A DNA stretch of 64,000 nucleotides from positions 62,001 through 126,000 of the forward strand of contig NZ_JAOWKX010000002.1 of NCBI RefSeq assembly GCF_025751585.1, given 5' to 3'. Position 1 is the first letter of the stretch. Each line of letters begins with the position of its first letter. This stretch comes from Fluctibacter corallii (GTDB lineage: Bacteria; Pseudomonadota; Gammaproteobacteria; Enterobacterales; Alteromonadaceae). Below, one piece after another: positions 16,467 through 25,728 of the stretch. Made by a program: the position numbers and the translations under genes. The notes below the pieces were generated by a model that saw nothing but the letters and a program-made list of their open reading frames with translations, had not been told where the DNA came from and searched no databases.

Positions 16467-17876
16467 ATGACTTCAGTGACTCGATTTGCGCCAAGCCCGA
16501 CCGGCTATCTTCACGTAGGTGGGGCGCGTACCGCACTCTATTCTTGGCTTTACGCGAAAAGTAAAGGTGGCGAATTTGTTTTACGTATAGAAGACACAGA
16601 CATCGAGCGTTCTACTCAGTCTGCAATTGATGCCATTCTTGAGGGAATGGCGTGGTTAGGACTTGATTGGGACAAAGGGCCTTATTATCAAACTAAGCGA
16701 TTTGATCGATATAAGGAACTGATCCAGCAATTGTTAGACGAAGGAAAAGCGTATAAGTGCTTTATGTCGTCAGAAGAATTAGATGCTATTCGCGAAAAGC
16801 AAATGGCAAACGGCGAGAAGCCCCGCTACCCAGGCACATGGCGTGATCGCACTGATCATCCTGAAGGGCAACCTTTTGTGATTCGTTTTAAAAACCCTTT
16901 ATCGGGCTCTGTCACGATTAAAGATCATATCCGCGGCGATGTCGTCATTGCAAATAGTGAATTAGACGATCTGATTATTCAACGTTCAGACGGCACCCCT
17001 ACGTATAATTTCTGTGTCGTGGTAGATGATTGGGATATGGGAATTACCCATGTTATTCGTGGCGAAGATCATTTAAACAACACGCCTCGACAAATTAATA
17101 TACTTGAAGCATTAGGCGCACCTGTGCCGGAATATGCGCACGTATCAATGATACTGGGCGATGACGGTAAAAAACTGTCGAAGCGCCACGGTGCTGTTAG
17201 TGTTATGCAATACCGCGACGACGGCTACCTTCCGCAAGCATTGCTTAACTACTTAGTGCGTTTAGGATGGTCTCATGGTGATCAGGAGATTTTCTCTAAA
17301 GAAGAAATGATAGAGCTGTTTAGTTTAGGTGCGATAGGGCAGAGCGCATCTGCATTTAATACTGAAAAGCTTATTTGGTTGAATCAGCACTATATTAAGT
17401 CGTTGCCAGAAGCAGAAGTTGCGGAACATGCGAAATGGCATTTTGAACAACAAAATATCAGTCTTGCTAATGGCCCTGCATTAGAAGAGGTGATTCGTAT
17501 TCAAGCAGATCGTGTTAAAACGTTAAAAGAGATGGCTGAAATTAGCCGCTACTTTTATGAAGAATACGATGCCTTTGACGAAAAAGCCGCTAAGAAACAC
17601 TTACGTGGCGTTGCAAAAGAGCCGCTTACATTGGTGCAAGAGAAGTTAGCTAATATTTCTGATTGGAATCCTGAGTCTATTCAGGCAGCGATTAATGGAA
17701 CCGCAGAAGAGTTAGAGGTAGGCATGGGCAAAGTTGGCATGCCACTTCGTGTGGCGGTGACAGGATCAGGGAATTCTCCATCACTTGATATTACCCTTAA
17801 TTTGCTAAATAAAGAGCAAGTCGTTCAGCGAATAGACAAAGCGCTCAAATATATAGCAAACAGAGAAAATTCTTAA
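16467..17876 (+). CDS. gltX: glutamyl-tRNA synthetase
   Basis: A 469-residue class I aminoacyl-tRNA synthetase that charges tRNA-Glu in the cytoplasm. The HIGH-type motif is [19 protein letters not shown], the KMSKS-type motif is KKLSKRHG (near 239), and [12 protein letters not shown] is family-specific. Length matches E. coli GltX (471). It lies between the tRNA-Val array (divergent) and the tRNA-Ala/Glu cluster, so the enzyme and four copies of its substrate tRNA are neighbours. Confidence 0.97.
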   Translation: MTSVTRFAPSPTGYLHVGGARTALYSWLYAKSKGGEFVLRIEDTDIERSTQSAIDAILEGMAWLGLDWDKGPYYQTKRFDRYKELIQQLLDEGKAYKCFMSSEELDAIREKQMANGEKPRYPGTWRDRTDHPEGQPFVIRFKNPLSGSVTIKDHIRGDVVIANSELDDLIIQRSDGTPTYNFCVVVDDWDMGITHVIRGEDHLNNTPRQINILEALGAPVPEYAHVSMILGDDGKKLSKRHGAVSVMQYRDDGYLPQALLNYLVRLGWSHGDQEIFSKEEMIELFSLGAIGQSASAFNTEKLIWLNQHYIKSLPEAEVAEHAKWHFEQQNISLANGPALEEVIRIQADRVKTLKEMAEISRYFYEEYDAFDEKAAKKHLRGVAKEPLTLVQEKLANISDWNPESIQAAINGTAEELEVGMGKVGMPLRVAVTGSGNSPSLDITLNLLNKEQVVQRIDKALKYIANRENS

Positions 17877-17884
17877 AAAAATGT

Positions 17885-17920
17885 TTGACATAAAAAGGTC
17901 ACATGCCTAGAATGCGCCCC
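17885..17920 (+). promoter_or_regulatory. strong stable-RNA promoter for the tRNA-Ala/Glu cluster
   Basis: TTGACA (17885-17890), 17-nt spacer, TAGAAT (17108 nt from window start +800: 17908-17913), GCGCCCC discriminator (17914-17920). The discriminator is identical to that of the tRNA-Val promoter, predicting co-regulation by ppGpp. Confidence 0.88.
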
Positions 17921-17963
17921 GCTGTCACGGAACAGCACTGAGAAATCAGAACTGTTGCGTAAC

Positions 17964-18039
<76 letters not shown>

Positions 18040-18046
18040 AAATCGG

Positions 18047-18122
18047 GTCCCCTTCGTCTAGAGGCCTAGGACACCGCCCTTTCACGGCGGTAACAGGGGT
18101 TCGAATCCCCTAGGGGACGCCA
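18047..18122 (+). tRNA. tRNA-Glu (UUC), copy 1
   Basis: 76 nt with encoded CCA; anticodon loop CTTTCAC. Only 7 nt after tRNA-Ala. Confidence 0.96.
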
Positions 18123-18277
18123 TCTTATTGGTTAGTCTTTCTAAGACGCGATTTTGGATATGTACATAACGGTGGTTACTGTCGTTATGGTTCTAGGTAA
18201 AACGGATACTTATATGGTATCTAGTTTGCAAGAATCTGAAATAAAGACACGTTGTCTTTATTTTGTAAAAGGTTTTT

Positions 18278-18353
18278 GTCCCCTTCGTCTAGAGGCCTAG
18301 GACACCGCCCTTTCACGGCGGTAACAGGGGTTCGAATCCCCTAGGGGACGCCA
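18278..18353 (+). tRNA. tRNA-Glu (UUC), copy 2
   Basis: 76 nt, identical to copy 1, encoded CCA. Confidence 0.96.
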
Positions 18354-18457
18354 TTTACATCGCGTCGCAGTCGATTAATACTGTGAAATAGGCTGAAGCA
18401 TAAAACAATGCTTCGGACTTAAAATCTAGAAAGTACTGCTTTCATTCACGATTTTTA

Positions 18458-18533
18458 GTCCCCTTCGTCTAGAGGCCTAGGACACCGCCCTTTCACGGCG
18501 GTAACAGGGGTTCGAATCCCCTAGGGGACGCCA
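18458..18533 (+). tRNA. tRNA-Glu (UUC), copy 3
   Basis: 76 nt, identical to the other copies; second half of a 180-bp repeat unit. Confidence 0.96.
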
Positions 18534-18637
18534 TTTACATCGCGTCACAGTCGATTAATACTGTGAAATAGGCTGAAGCATAAAACAATGCTTCGGACTT
18601 AAAATCTAGAAAGCACTGCTTTCATTCACGATTTTTA

Positions 18638-18713
18638 GTCCCCTTCGTCTAGAGGCCTAGGACACCGCCCTTTCACGGCGGTAACAGGGGTTCGAATCCC
18701 CTAGGGGACGCCA
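18638..18713 (+). tRNA. tRNA-Glu (UUC), copy 4
   Basis: 76 nt, identical to the other copies. Its last 19 nt are the start of the first ~171-bp downstream repeat. Confidence 0.96.
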
Positions 18714-18720
18714 AATAAAC

Positions 18721-18750
18721 AAGCCTCACTCGAAAGAGTGGGGCTTGTTT
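18721..18750 (+). terminator. terminator in repeat unit 1 (end of tRNA cluster)
   Basis: AAGCCTCACTC-GAAA-GAGTGGGGCTT with one U-G pair, then TGTTTATTTTG. Confidence 0.8.
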
Positions 18751-18892
18751 ATTTTGTTGTATTCCATGAGAAATGAGAAGCCCTTAGGTTCGACCAACCT
18801 TTCCGGTAGGAAAGTTGGAACGTTGCTTTAGCAACGGCCCGAAGGGTGAGGTGCGCAGCGCCGAATAATCCCCTAGGGGACGCCAAATAAAC

Positions 18893-18924
18893 AAGCCTCA
18901 CTCGAAAGAGTGGGGCTTTTTTAT
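18893..18924 (+). terminator. terminator in repeat unit 2
   Basis: Same stem as in unit 1 but followed by a better T run (CTTTTTTATTT). Confidence 0.75.
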
Positions 18925-19063
18925 TTGTTGTATTCCATGAGAAATGAGAAGCCCTTAGGTTCGACCAACCTTTCCGATAGGAAAGTTGGAACGTTGCTTT
19001 AGCAACGGCCCGAAGGGTGAGGTGCGCAGCGCCGAATAATCCCCTAGGGGACGCCAAATAAAC

Positions 19064-19096
19064 AAGCCTCACTCGAAAGAGTGGGGCTTTTTTATT
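19064..19096 (+). terminator. terminator in repeat unit 3
   Basis: Same stem followed by CTTTTTTATTTT. Confidence 0.75.
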
Positions 19097-19420
19097 TTGA
19101 TGTATTCCATGAGAAATAAGAAGCCCTCAGGTTCGACCAACCTTTCCGATAGGAAAGTTGGAACGTTGCTTTAGCAACGGCCCGAAGGGTGAGGTGCGCA
19201 GCGCCGAATAAGCCCCTAGGCGTTTCGTTTTATCGTTTTTCTAAACGTTGAGCCGCCGTCTGGATTTCACCCCCATTTGCGCTTTGACAAGGAATGGCTT
19301 GGCCTTCTTGGGGATAATTCGCGTGTCTGTTACTTAAAGCAAGGTTGCGTGAATATCTCGACTAATAGCGGGTAGCGTTATTACAGAATTGTCGTTTAAC
19401 CATCAATTTACGGTTGAGAG

Positions 19421-19455
19421 GTGCAGCTCAAGACAAATGTAGTGTTGAGCTGCAC
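19421..19455. terminator. 11-bp stem-loop after the collagenase gene
   Basis: GTGCAGCTCAA (19421-19431) pairs with TTGAGCTGCAC (19445-19455), 13 nt beyond the minus-strand gene's end. U-run weak. The rest of 19223-19467 shows no gene. Confidence 0.6.
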
Positions 19456-19467
19456 ACTATTTAGGGG

Positions 19468-22400
19468 CTATTGTTTTGAGCTTGCTATACGTACAGCTCT
19501 TTTTTTGAAAGAGATTAAGGCTAGCATCAATACAGCAAGTATTGATGTTGAGCCACCTCCACCTGATGAATCGCTTGCGCCAGTATTGTTGGTTTGATTC
19601 GTATTGCTTGTGCTGTCTGTTTGGCCTTTTACTGTGATTAGGACAGTGTAAGTATACTCCTCTCGTCCATCTGATACATAAGCGGAAAAGTGGTATTCCA
19701 CTTGTCCTTTTTCACTGGCTAGGGCGTGATCAAATTGGCGAGAATCTATTTTCAGTACATTCTTAACTGCATTGTACTCATCTAACTTATGCTCATCTTC
19801 TGCCCATTGCTCCCATTTATATTTAAATTCTAATCCTTCCAATAGAGTGTTAGTGGGTTTTTCAAGTTCAATGACTACGGACTCATTACCCTCTACCGAA
19901 ACAGAATAATAGCGGTCAAAGGGCCAAGAGGATTTTGGTTGTGCAATATCTAATACGATGGTTTGGGCTTCTGAAGTTTGTCCGTCAGATGCTTCTACCT
20001 CTAAGTAAAAACGGGATGATGGCTCCGTTGTCTTCGAGAAATAGCTAGGGTCTAAACTTCCCGTGTTTAACCTTATTTCTGCTTCATTTGCGAGCGTAAT
20101 ATCATTAAGCAGCTTTGCTGGCGCACCATAGTTTTCTTCTACGATTTCTCCCCATTTATACGTTAATGCCTGGTTAGTTGGAGAGTATAGCGTTGAAGCG
20201 ATTGTTACCATCTCACCATAGTCAGCGTTAATGTATATATAATGTTCTGGTTTCGTGACAGCATAGTAAGAGCGGGGCATTAGCTTAATCGTCACTTTGT
20301 CTTCGCTCGATGTCGTTCCATCAGAAGCTGAAACTGTAAATTCAATGTCTGTTAATGTTTCAACTAATGGCGTTCTAAATGTTAGATTCTTAGCATTTTG
20401 CTCACCTTTGAACGTTACACTGGGTCCTTTTGCTTGAGTCCATTTTAGGGAGAGGGGTTCCATTTCAGCATCGAACGAAAATGCCTGTAATGTGATTTCG
20501 CTCGCATCGAAAGTGAAAAAGTCTGCACCAGCATCAACAATAGGCGCATGGTTTGCTATTGATGCGTGTTCTCCAAGGTAGCCGATACATACAGGCGTGT
20601 AACGAATGGAGTTGTCATGTTGTGATATGTTGTCACCATAGCAAGAGAACGTAGTGCCATTATTTAAAGCCATTGACGCAAAATAATTAACATACGTATC
20701 TAGCGTTTGATTAAACTTGTCAAAAGACGTTGATGTCATTGAAGGCGCCGTGCATTTCACACTTTGGGAACTGTCAATGGCAATACAGTTTATATGCTCA
20801 GAGGCTTTTTCAAAAACCGCAGTCTCGATTGTTGCAGGAGATTTTGCGTCTAGGCGTTCAGGCACTAACCATGGCGTTATGGGATTCCAACTATTCTCTG
20901 TATTTTCCAATACGCTGTCAAAATGCGCATTAAAACGTTGAGTAACGTTTGCATTTTGACTTAGTTGGGTTAACAGTGCTTCGTAACCCGCAATATCATT
21001 GGTGCGTAATGTGTAGAACATTTGTTGATGATATTCGGGAAACTGCGAATACAAAAAGTGATGCAATACCGCACCATAAGGGTAGACCTCAAAACCACTA
21101 TTCGATTCTATAATCTCTTTAAATGACATCTTCTCTGGAAGTTGGTTCTGCAAAGAATTGATAATGCTAGTCCGCATTTTTACGCCTTCTGATGCCGTTG
21201 CACCACTTAAAAACTCTGCTAAACCCTCAACTTCCCAATGTTCATACTTGCTCGAGTAAAACTCACCTTCACCGTAACTACCATGAATTTGATACCGAGA
21301 CTCTAAATAATGCACATACTCATGGCGAAACAGCTCTTCGAGTGTAAAACGGCTCTCTTCTTCTGTACGCTCGTAAGTGTAAAACGTGGCATCAGATTCG
21401 ATATAAATGCCACCATTATTGCTGTCTAGGTTAAACAGGTACCCTTGAAATCTATCGTAGTGTTCACTGGAGTGGGCGATGTAAATAGTTAACGCGTCTG
21501 AATTATCACCAGGTACGGGCGTTGTATTTTGAGTGACTCTAAAAAATTGCGATTTTACTTGGCTTGCTGCTAAATAGAGGCGATTTACTCTTGCTTCATC
21601 CAGTGCGGTATGAATAGTGATATCGCTGCCTTCATATTGGTATGTGTTTGGGTATAAACGGTTTTTTAGTTGTTGTTTATACTGGCTACTGCAAAACTGG
21701 CTGTCAATCGCTGAGCAGTGTTCATCAAAGGCGTAACCACCGATCAAGCTCAAAAACCACTCTGAATCTACAGGATATTGCTGCAATACTTGTTTTGCCA
21801 GCGCAACGCCTTGATTTCGTAATGTATTTGAGTACAAAATATAGTTTGCAAGCCAGTAAATTGGGCCGTGAGGCACGTAGTCTACTCTTGAGAACACGTC
21901 TTGGTCCATCGACCAAAAGCGAATTCTGTCTATGACCTTATTATCTTGTTCCACTTTATTTCGAAATGACGTTGCGAAGCTTTTTGCGCCATCAAACTGT
22001 ACACGTGATAACACGTCGAATATGATCCATACATTTTTAAGGGCTAATTTGTCTCTTACCTGGTTATTTTGGTAGTGATCAAGATCTGCCATAAGCTCGT
22101 CATAAAGATCAGCTTGAAGGAAAAGGTTGTTAATAAGGTAGTACGCTTCATATGCAACAGAGTCTTGTTGGTATTCGGTGTTCAAGCGCCAATGGCTGTT
22201 TTTCATTAATGCTTCTAGTGCAAAAACTAAATTTTCTCTGAGAGGTTGTGTATTGTCGTCAAAATTGAAATCACTGCTGCCATCAGCAACGAAATACGCC
22301 GCTCGAGTGACTTCTAATAACTGATATAGCCCAGAATTTGATTCGCCTTTGTAGGATGGTACGATTGATTGAATTTCTTGAATCAATGCTGCCACTTGCG

Positions 22401-22797
22401 ATTGTGAATACAGGCTTTTAGTGAAAGCATTGTTAGTCCAAAATGTTGAACCAATACACTGACTATCTAATTGTTTTATCAGGTTGATTCGCTCATGTAC
22501 GGAAGCTGATTCTATTGCCGCTATTTGGCAACTGGCATGGTCAGCGCTTCTGAATGCGCGTTTTTTTGAGATGCTTTTTCTTATATTTTTGTGCAGCTGT
22601 GGTGATTTGGCTTCCCATGAAAAATGCGTATCGTCATTGGGTTTGCTTACTTCATAGAATCCAACTTTGTCACGTACCTTACTTCTGGCTTGTTTTTCTG
22701 TATCAGAATAGGCGGTGTTGGGGGTCAGTAACATACCTACTACAAAGGAGGCGGCTAGCGTGCTAAAAATGGGTCTGAAGGATACCATTAGTATCAA
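19468..22797 (-). CDS. secreted M9-family collagenase-like metalloprotease with PKD-like repeats and GlyGly-CTERM tail
   Basis: A 1109-residue exported protein. Signal peptide at 1-32. A collagenase activator-like helical region covers about 80-420. The zinc site is HEYVH (His492, Glu493, His496) in LEELFRHEYVHYLESRYQ, with the third ligand Glu in HWEVEGLAEFLSG about 30 residues later, as in Vibrio/Clostridium M9 collagenases. Ig/PKD-like domains follow (ANHAPIVDAGADFFTFDASEITL, then two more). The C-terminus has a Gly-rich segment (SSGGGGSTS), one hydrophobic helix and basic residues, the GlyGly-CTERM pattern for rhombosortase processing at the cell surface. Likely degrades collagen-like protein outside the cell. 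Monocistronic. Confidence 0.88.
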   Translation of the reverse strand: MILMVSFRPIFSTLAASFVVGMLLTPNTAYSDTEKQARSKVRDKVGFYEVSKPNDDTHFSWEAKSPQLHKNIRKSISKKRAFRSADHASCQIAAIESASVHERINLIKQLDSQCIGSTFWTNNAFTKSLYSQSQVAALIQEIQSIVPSYKGESNSGLYQLLEVTRAAYFVADGSSDFNFDDNTQPLRENLVFALEALMKNSHWRLNTEYQQDSVAYEAYYLINNLFLQADLYDELMADLDHYQNNQVRDKLALKNVWIIFDVLSRVQFDGAKSFATSFRNKVEQDNKVIDRIRFWSMDQDVFSRVDYVPHGPIYWLANYILYSNTLRNQGVALAKQVLQQYPVDSEWFLSLIGGYAFDEHCSAIDSQFCSSQYKQQLKNRLYPNTYQYEGSDITIHTALDEARVNRLYLAASQVKSQFFRVTQNTTPVPGDNSDALTIYIAHSSEHYDRFQGYLFNLDSNNGGIYIESDATFYTYERTEEESRFTLEELFRHEYVHYLESRYQIHGSYGEGEFYSSKYEHWEVEGLAEFLSGATASEGVKMRTSIINSLQNQLPEKMSFKEIIESNSGFEVYPYGAVLHHFLYSQFPEYHQQMFYTLRTNDIAGYEALLTQLSQNANVTQRFNAHFDSVLENTENSWNPITPWLVPERLDAKSPATIETAVFEKASEHINCIAIDSSQSVKCTAPSMTSTSFDKFNQTLDTYVNYFASMALNNGTTFSCYGDNISQHDNSIRYTPVCIGYLGEHASIANHAPIVDAGADFFTFDASEITLQAFSFDAEMEPLSLKWTQAKGPSVTFKGEQNAKNLTFRTPLVETLTDIEFTVSASDGTTSSEDKVTIKLMPRSYYAVTKPEHYIYINADYGEMVTIASTLYSPTNQALTYKWGEIVEENYGAPAKLLNDITLANEAEIRLNTGSLDPSYFSKTTEPSSRFYLEVEASDGQTSEAQTIVLDIAQPKSSWPFDRYYSVSVEGNESVVIELEKPTNTLLEGLEFKYKWEQWAEDEHKLDEYNAVKNVLKIDSRQFDHALASEKGQVEYHFSAYVSDGREEYTYTVLITVKGQTDSTSNTNQTNNTGASDSSGGGGSTSILAVLMLALISFKKRAVRIASSKQ

Positions 22798-22902
22798 TTC
22801 CTTTTGTCTTTATGTCGTGTTTATCTTTGTGGTTACGTAATTTACCAAAGGGCAGGGTGCACGGCAATAATAGTTGATGCTTGGGTTGATTGAAAGGTGA
22901 GG

Positions 22903-22929
22903 AGAGAGAAAGCAGGACGCTTTCTCTCT
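22903..22929 (-). terminator. stem-loop after the M3 peptidase gene
   Basis: AGAGAGAAAGC (22903-22913) pairs with GCTTTCTCTCT (22919-22929), just beyond the stop codon on the minus strand. Confidence 0.7.
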
Positions 22930-22935
22930 ATTATA

Positions 22936-25113
22936 TTATTTGTCAGATGACGAAACTGGGAAACCTCTGTCACGCATCAGCGCTTCTACTTTGGCATCGC
23001 GACCACGGAACAGGCGATAGGCGTCAGCTGGGTCCATTGCGTTGCGAATCGAGAATAGGTGTTTAACCAACTTCTCGCTCATGTCTTGGTCGTAATAACC
23101 ACCTGGCGATTCTTCGAATGCTTCAGCTGCGTCAGACGTAAGTACTTCTGCCCACATATAGCCGTAGTATCCAGATGAGTAACCTTCGCCAGAAAAGATA
23201 TGTCCGAAGTGTGTGCTACGGTGACGCATAACAATTTCTTCTGGCATACCAAGAGAATTAAGCGTTTGCTTTTCAAACGCTTGAGGATCAATGTTTGCAG
23301 GATCAGTGGTATGGTAGTACAAATCCATTAATGCCGACGCTAAGTATTCTGTCGTCTTAAATCCTTCATTGAATGTAGATGCACGTTTGATTTTTTCAAC
23401 CAATGATGCAGGAATCGGCTTACCCGTTTCATGATGCACCAAATAGTTATTAATTACTTCATCAGTAAGTAACCAACGTTCAAGCAATTGAGATTGGAAT
23501 TCAGTGTAATCTCTTACGCCAGACTGCGATGAAGGATATTGTACATCTGTTGATAGGAAATGCAGTGCGTGACCAAATTCATGGAAGAACGTTTCTGCAT
23601 CATCCCAAGAAATGAGTGTAGCGCCGTTATCTGGGCCTTTAACAAAATTTGAGTTATTCGATGATAGAACAGGTTTTTTCTCACCAAATGTTTGATAACC
23701 ACGGTAAGTGGTCGCCCATGCACCAGAACGTTTCCCTTGGCGAGCAAACGGGTCTAAATACCAAAGGCCGATGAGGGCTTTTGACTCTTTGTCTTTTACT
23801 TCGTATACCACCACATCTTCGTGGAAAACGGGCACAGAACCTTTTGGTACGGGTGTGAATTCATAGTTGAATACGCGATCTGCAACATAAAACATGGCGT
23901 CTTGTAGTTTATCTAACTGCAAGTACTGTTTTATTTCGTCAGAATCTAAATCGTATTTGGCTTTACGTACTTTTTCAGCATAGTAACGATAGTCCCAAGG
24001 CTTGATGGTAATATCGTGGCCCTCTTTCTTTGCAATAGCTTGCATGTCTGCCACTTCTTGCTCTACGCGACTAATCGCAGCGGGCCAAACTTTTTGCATC
24101 AGATCCATCGCATTCTTGGGATTTTTTGCCATACGATCTTCTAAACGCCATTTGGCATAGTTGTCGTATCCAAGCAAATTTACACGTTCATGGCGTAAAG
24201 TAAGGATCTCTTTTATCAGTGCGTTATTATCATACTCGTCACCATTATTCCCGCGGTTATAGTATGTTTTCCATACTTGTTCACGCAATCCACGTTCGTC
24301 TGAATACGTCAGGAACGGATCCATCGAAGAGCGTGTATTGGTAATGGCATATTTACCTTCTTTACCACGAGATTTTGCAGCCGCCGCCGCTGCCGACTTG
24401 AAAGACTCAGGAAGGCCTGACAGCTGACTTTCATCTAAATATAACACATAGAATTCTTCGTCATGGAGGACGTTATTTGCAAATTGTGTATGTAGTTTTG
24501 CCAACTGCTTGTTAATTTCAGCGTAACGCGCTTGAGCGTCGCCTTCCAATGTTGCGCCGTTGCGAGCGAACTGGTTGTATGTCAACAATGTTACACGTTG
24601 TTCTTCTGGCGAAAGTGATTGCATTTCTTCACTTTCATAGACGGCTTTTACACGTGCAAACAGTTTTTCATTTTGACTCATTTTTGAGTAATACTCAGAC
24701 AGCATAGGTGAAATTTCACGCTGAATCTCACGAAATTCTGGGCTGCTTTTGTTCGATGCAAAAATGCCATAGTACGTATAAACACTGTCTAATAATTGAC
24801 CCGATTTTTCCATTGCTACAATGGTATTTTCAAATGTGGGTGCAGCGTCAACATTAGCAATCGCGTTGAGCTCAGCCAAATGCGCATCAATGGCCGCTTT
24901 CATTGCGGGTTTCACGTCTTCTTTACGCATTTTGTCGAAGGCAGGTACACCGCCATAGGGTCCTTTATATTCCTGTAATAAAATATTACTAGCAACATCT
25001 GATGAGGCTGATGTATTCATTGGATTGCTTTGAACTGAGGTATTGGTTTGTGAACAAGCACCTAAAGCAAGCAGTATTGCCGCACTTGTTAGGGTTAATA
25101 TTGGTTTTTTCAT
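22936..25113 (-). CDS. dcp: M3-family peptidyl-dipeptidase (Dcp-like) lipoprotein
   Basis: A 725-residue zinc peptidase. It has a lipoprotein signal peptide with lipobox LGAC (Cys20) and a low-complexity linker. The thimet-oligopeptidase fold follows with ETFFHEFGHALHFL holding the HExxH site (His511, Glu512, His515) and a downstream Glu in the FQSQLLERWL segment. Peptidyl-dipeptidase Dcp releases C-terminal dipeptides; E. coli Dcp is cytoplasmic whereas this copy is predicted to be membrane-anchored in the periplasm. Divergent from the DUF1289 gene. Confidence 0.92.
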   Translation of the reverse strand: MKKPILTLTSAAILLALGACSQTNTSVQSNPMNTSASSDVASNILLQEYKGPYGGVPAFDKMRKEDVKPAMKAAIDAHLAELNAIANVDAAPTFENTIVAMEKSGQLLDSVYTYYGIFASNKSSPEFREIQREISPMLSEYYSKMSQNEKLFARVKAVYESEEMQSLSPEEQRVTLLTYNQFARNGATLEGDAQARYAEINKQLAKLHTQFANNVLHDEEFYVLYLDESQLSGLPESFKSAAAAAAKSRGKEGKYAITNTRSSMDPFLTYSDERGLREQVWKTYYNRGNNGDEYDNNALIKEILTLRHERVNLLGYDNYAKWRLEDRMAKNPKNAMDLMQKVWPAAISRVEQEVADMQAIAKKEGHDITIKPWDYRYYAEKVRKAKYDLDSDEIKQYLQLDKLQDAMFYVADRVFNYEFTPVPKGSVPVFHEDVVVYEVKDKESKALIGLWYLDPFARQGKRSGAWATTYRGYQTFGEKKPVLSSNNSNFVKGPDNGATLISWDDAETFFHEFGHALHFLSTDVQYPSSQSGVRDYTEFQSQLLERWLLTDEVINNYLVHHETGKPIPASLVEKIKRASTFNEGFKTTEYLASALMDLYYHTTDPANIDPQAFEKQTLNSLGMPEEIVMRHRSTHFGHIFSGEGYSSGYYGYMWAEVLTSDAAEAFEESPGGYYDQDMSEKLVKHLFSIRNAMDPADAYRLFRGRDAKVEALMRDRGFPVSSSDK

Positions 25114-25407
25114 ACGTTTTTCTCAAGATCCTTTATTCGGATATGTTTGCTTTATGTCCTGAAAGTTGATGGGGTGACGTTTTGATAATGCGTAAAAAAG
25201 CAGAAATTGTGGCCCCCAATAATGTTAATACGCAGCCGAAGAAATCTCACGGATGCAATCAGACCTAAGGCTATCTGTTTAGCCGTGTTCAGCGCAACAA
25301 AAAAGGAAAGGTTGCTGAAAATATAAGGTGAATTACATGTTAATAAGACAGTATTTAATCAATATACTATTTGTTAAACTTGCTGTGATAAAGTTTGGGA
25401 GAAGCCA
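25114..25407. other. divergent promoter region dcp / DUF1289
   Basis: 294 bases with no gene found. It must hold the promoters of the peptidase and of the DUF1289 gene. Confidence 0.5.
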
Positions 25408-25593
25408 TTGACCATATCAATTCAATCCCCTTGTATTGGAAACTGTTGTTTGGATGAAGACGATATTTGCATAGGGTGTCGCCGTTCATTGGAAGAGATC
25501 ACGCGATGGGGAAGCGCATCTGAAGAAGAGCGAATAAGTATCCTTAGTGCTGTAGAATCTAGAAAAACCAGCGATCAAGTCCCAAATGAATAG
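25408..25593 (+). CDS. DUF1289 small Cys-motif protein
   Basis: A 61-residue protein that starts with TTG at 25408 preceded by GGGAGAAG. It carries the DUF1289 signature SPCIGNCCLDEDDICIGCRR followed by EITRW: CxxxCC...CxGC with Trp nearby. The four Cys suggest a small metal- or cluster-binding motif. Members are often near tRNA modification or Fe-S genes; here dusC follows after 135 nt. Function is unknown. Confidence 0.88.
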   Translation: MTISIQSPCIGNCCLDEDDICIGCRRSLEEITRWGSASEEERISILSAVESRKTSDQVPNE

Positions 25594-25728
25594 CTTTTTT
25601 ATTGAATGATTTGAGCTGTGTCATAGGCAGCTTTTTGGTAAACTCTCTCCCTAGATTCGTTTTTATTTTAGGTTCGTTTATTCTTTGCCAACGCATGGAA
25701 TCGAGCCTCTCTAGCTTACAGTTGTTAT

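Larger units (their letters stand above)
18354..18713 (+). repeat. tandem 180-bp duplication, spacer plus tRNA-Glu
   Basis: 18354-18533 and 18534-18713 are the same 104-nt spacer plus tRNA-Glu, differing at about two bases (GTCGCAG/GTCACAG and AGTACTG/AGCACTG). The near identity points to recent duplication or gene conversion. The spacer holds a hairpin (GAAGCAT...ATGCTTC) that could help processing. Confidence 0.92.
18695..19222 (+). repeat. three tandem ~171-bp repeats that start with the 3' end of tRNA-Glu (tyrT/rtT-like)
   Basis: Units 18695-18866 (172 bp), 18867-19037 (171 bp), 19038-19208 (171 bp) and a short degenerate fourth start (19209-19222). Each begins with the 19-nt 3' end of tRNA-Glu including CCA (AATCCCCTAGGGGACGCCA); the match to tRNA stops exactly there. 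Each unit then carries a terminator-like hairpin with T run, a bulged hairpin around CCAACCTTTCC/GGAAAGTTGG, and the hairpin CGTTGC-TTTA-GCAACG. The organisation (3.1 units, period near 171, 19-nt tRNA 3' end) is like the E. coli tyrT repeats that give rtT RNA. Function unknown. Confidence 0.9.

Noticed and set aside
18766..18831. 21-codon plus-strand ORF repeated in each tRNA-Glu repeat unit
   Set aside because: No ribosome site and amino-acid changes among copies; possible but unsupported.
18749..19072. 107-codon minus-strand open frame across the repeats
   Set aside because: It arises from the tandem repetition of non-coding units; no ribosome site and opposite to the tRNA transcript.
18354..19222. 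Repeat region read as CRISPR
   Set aside because: Units are 171-180 bp with tRNA sequence and terminators, not short repeat-spacer units, and no cas genes are seen.
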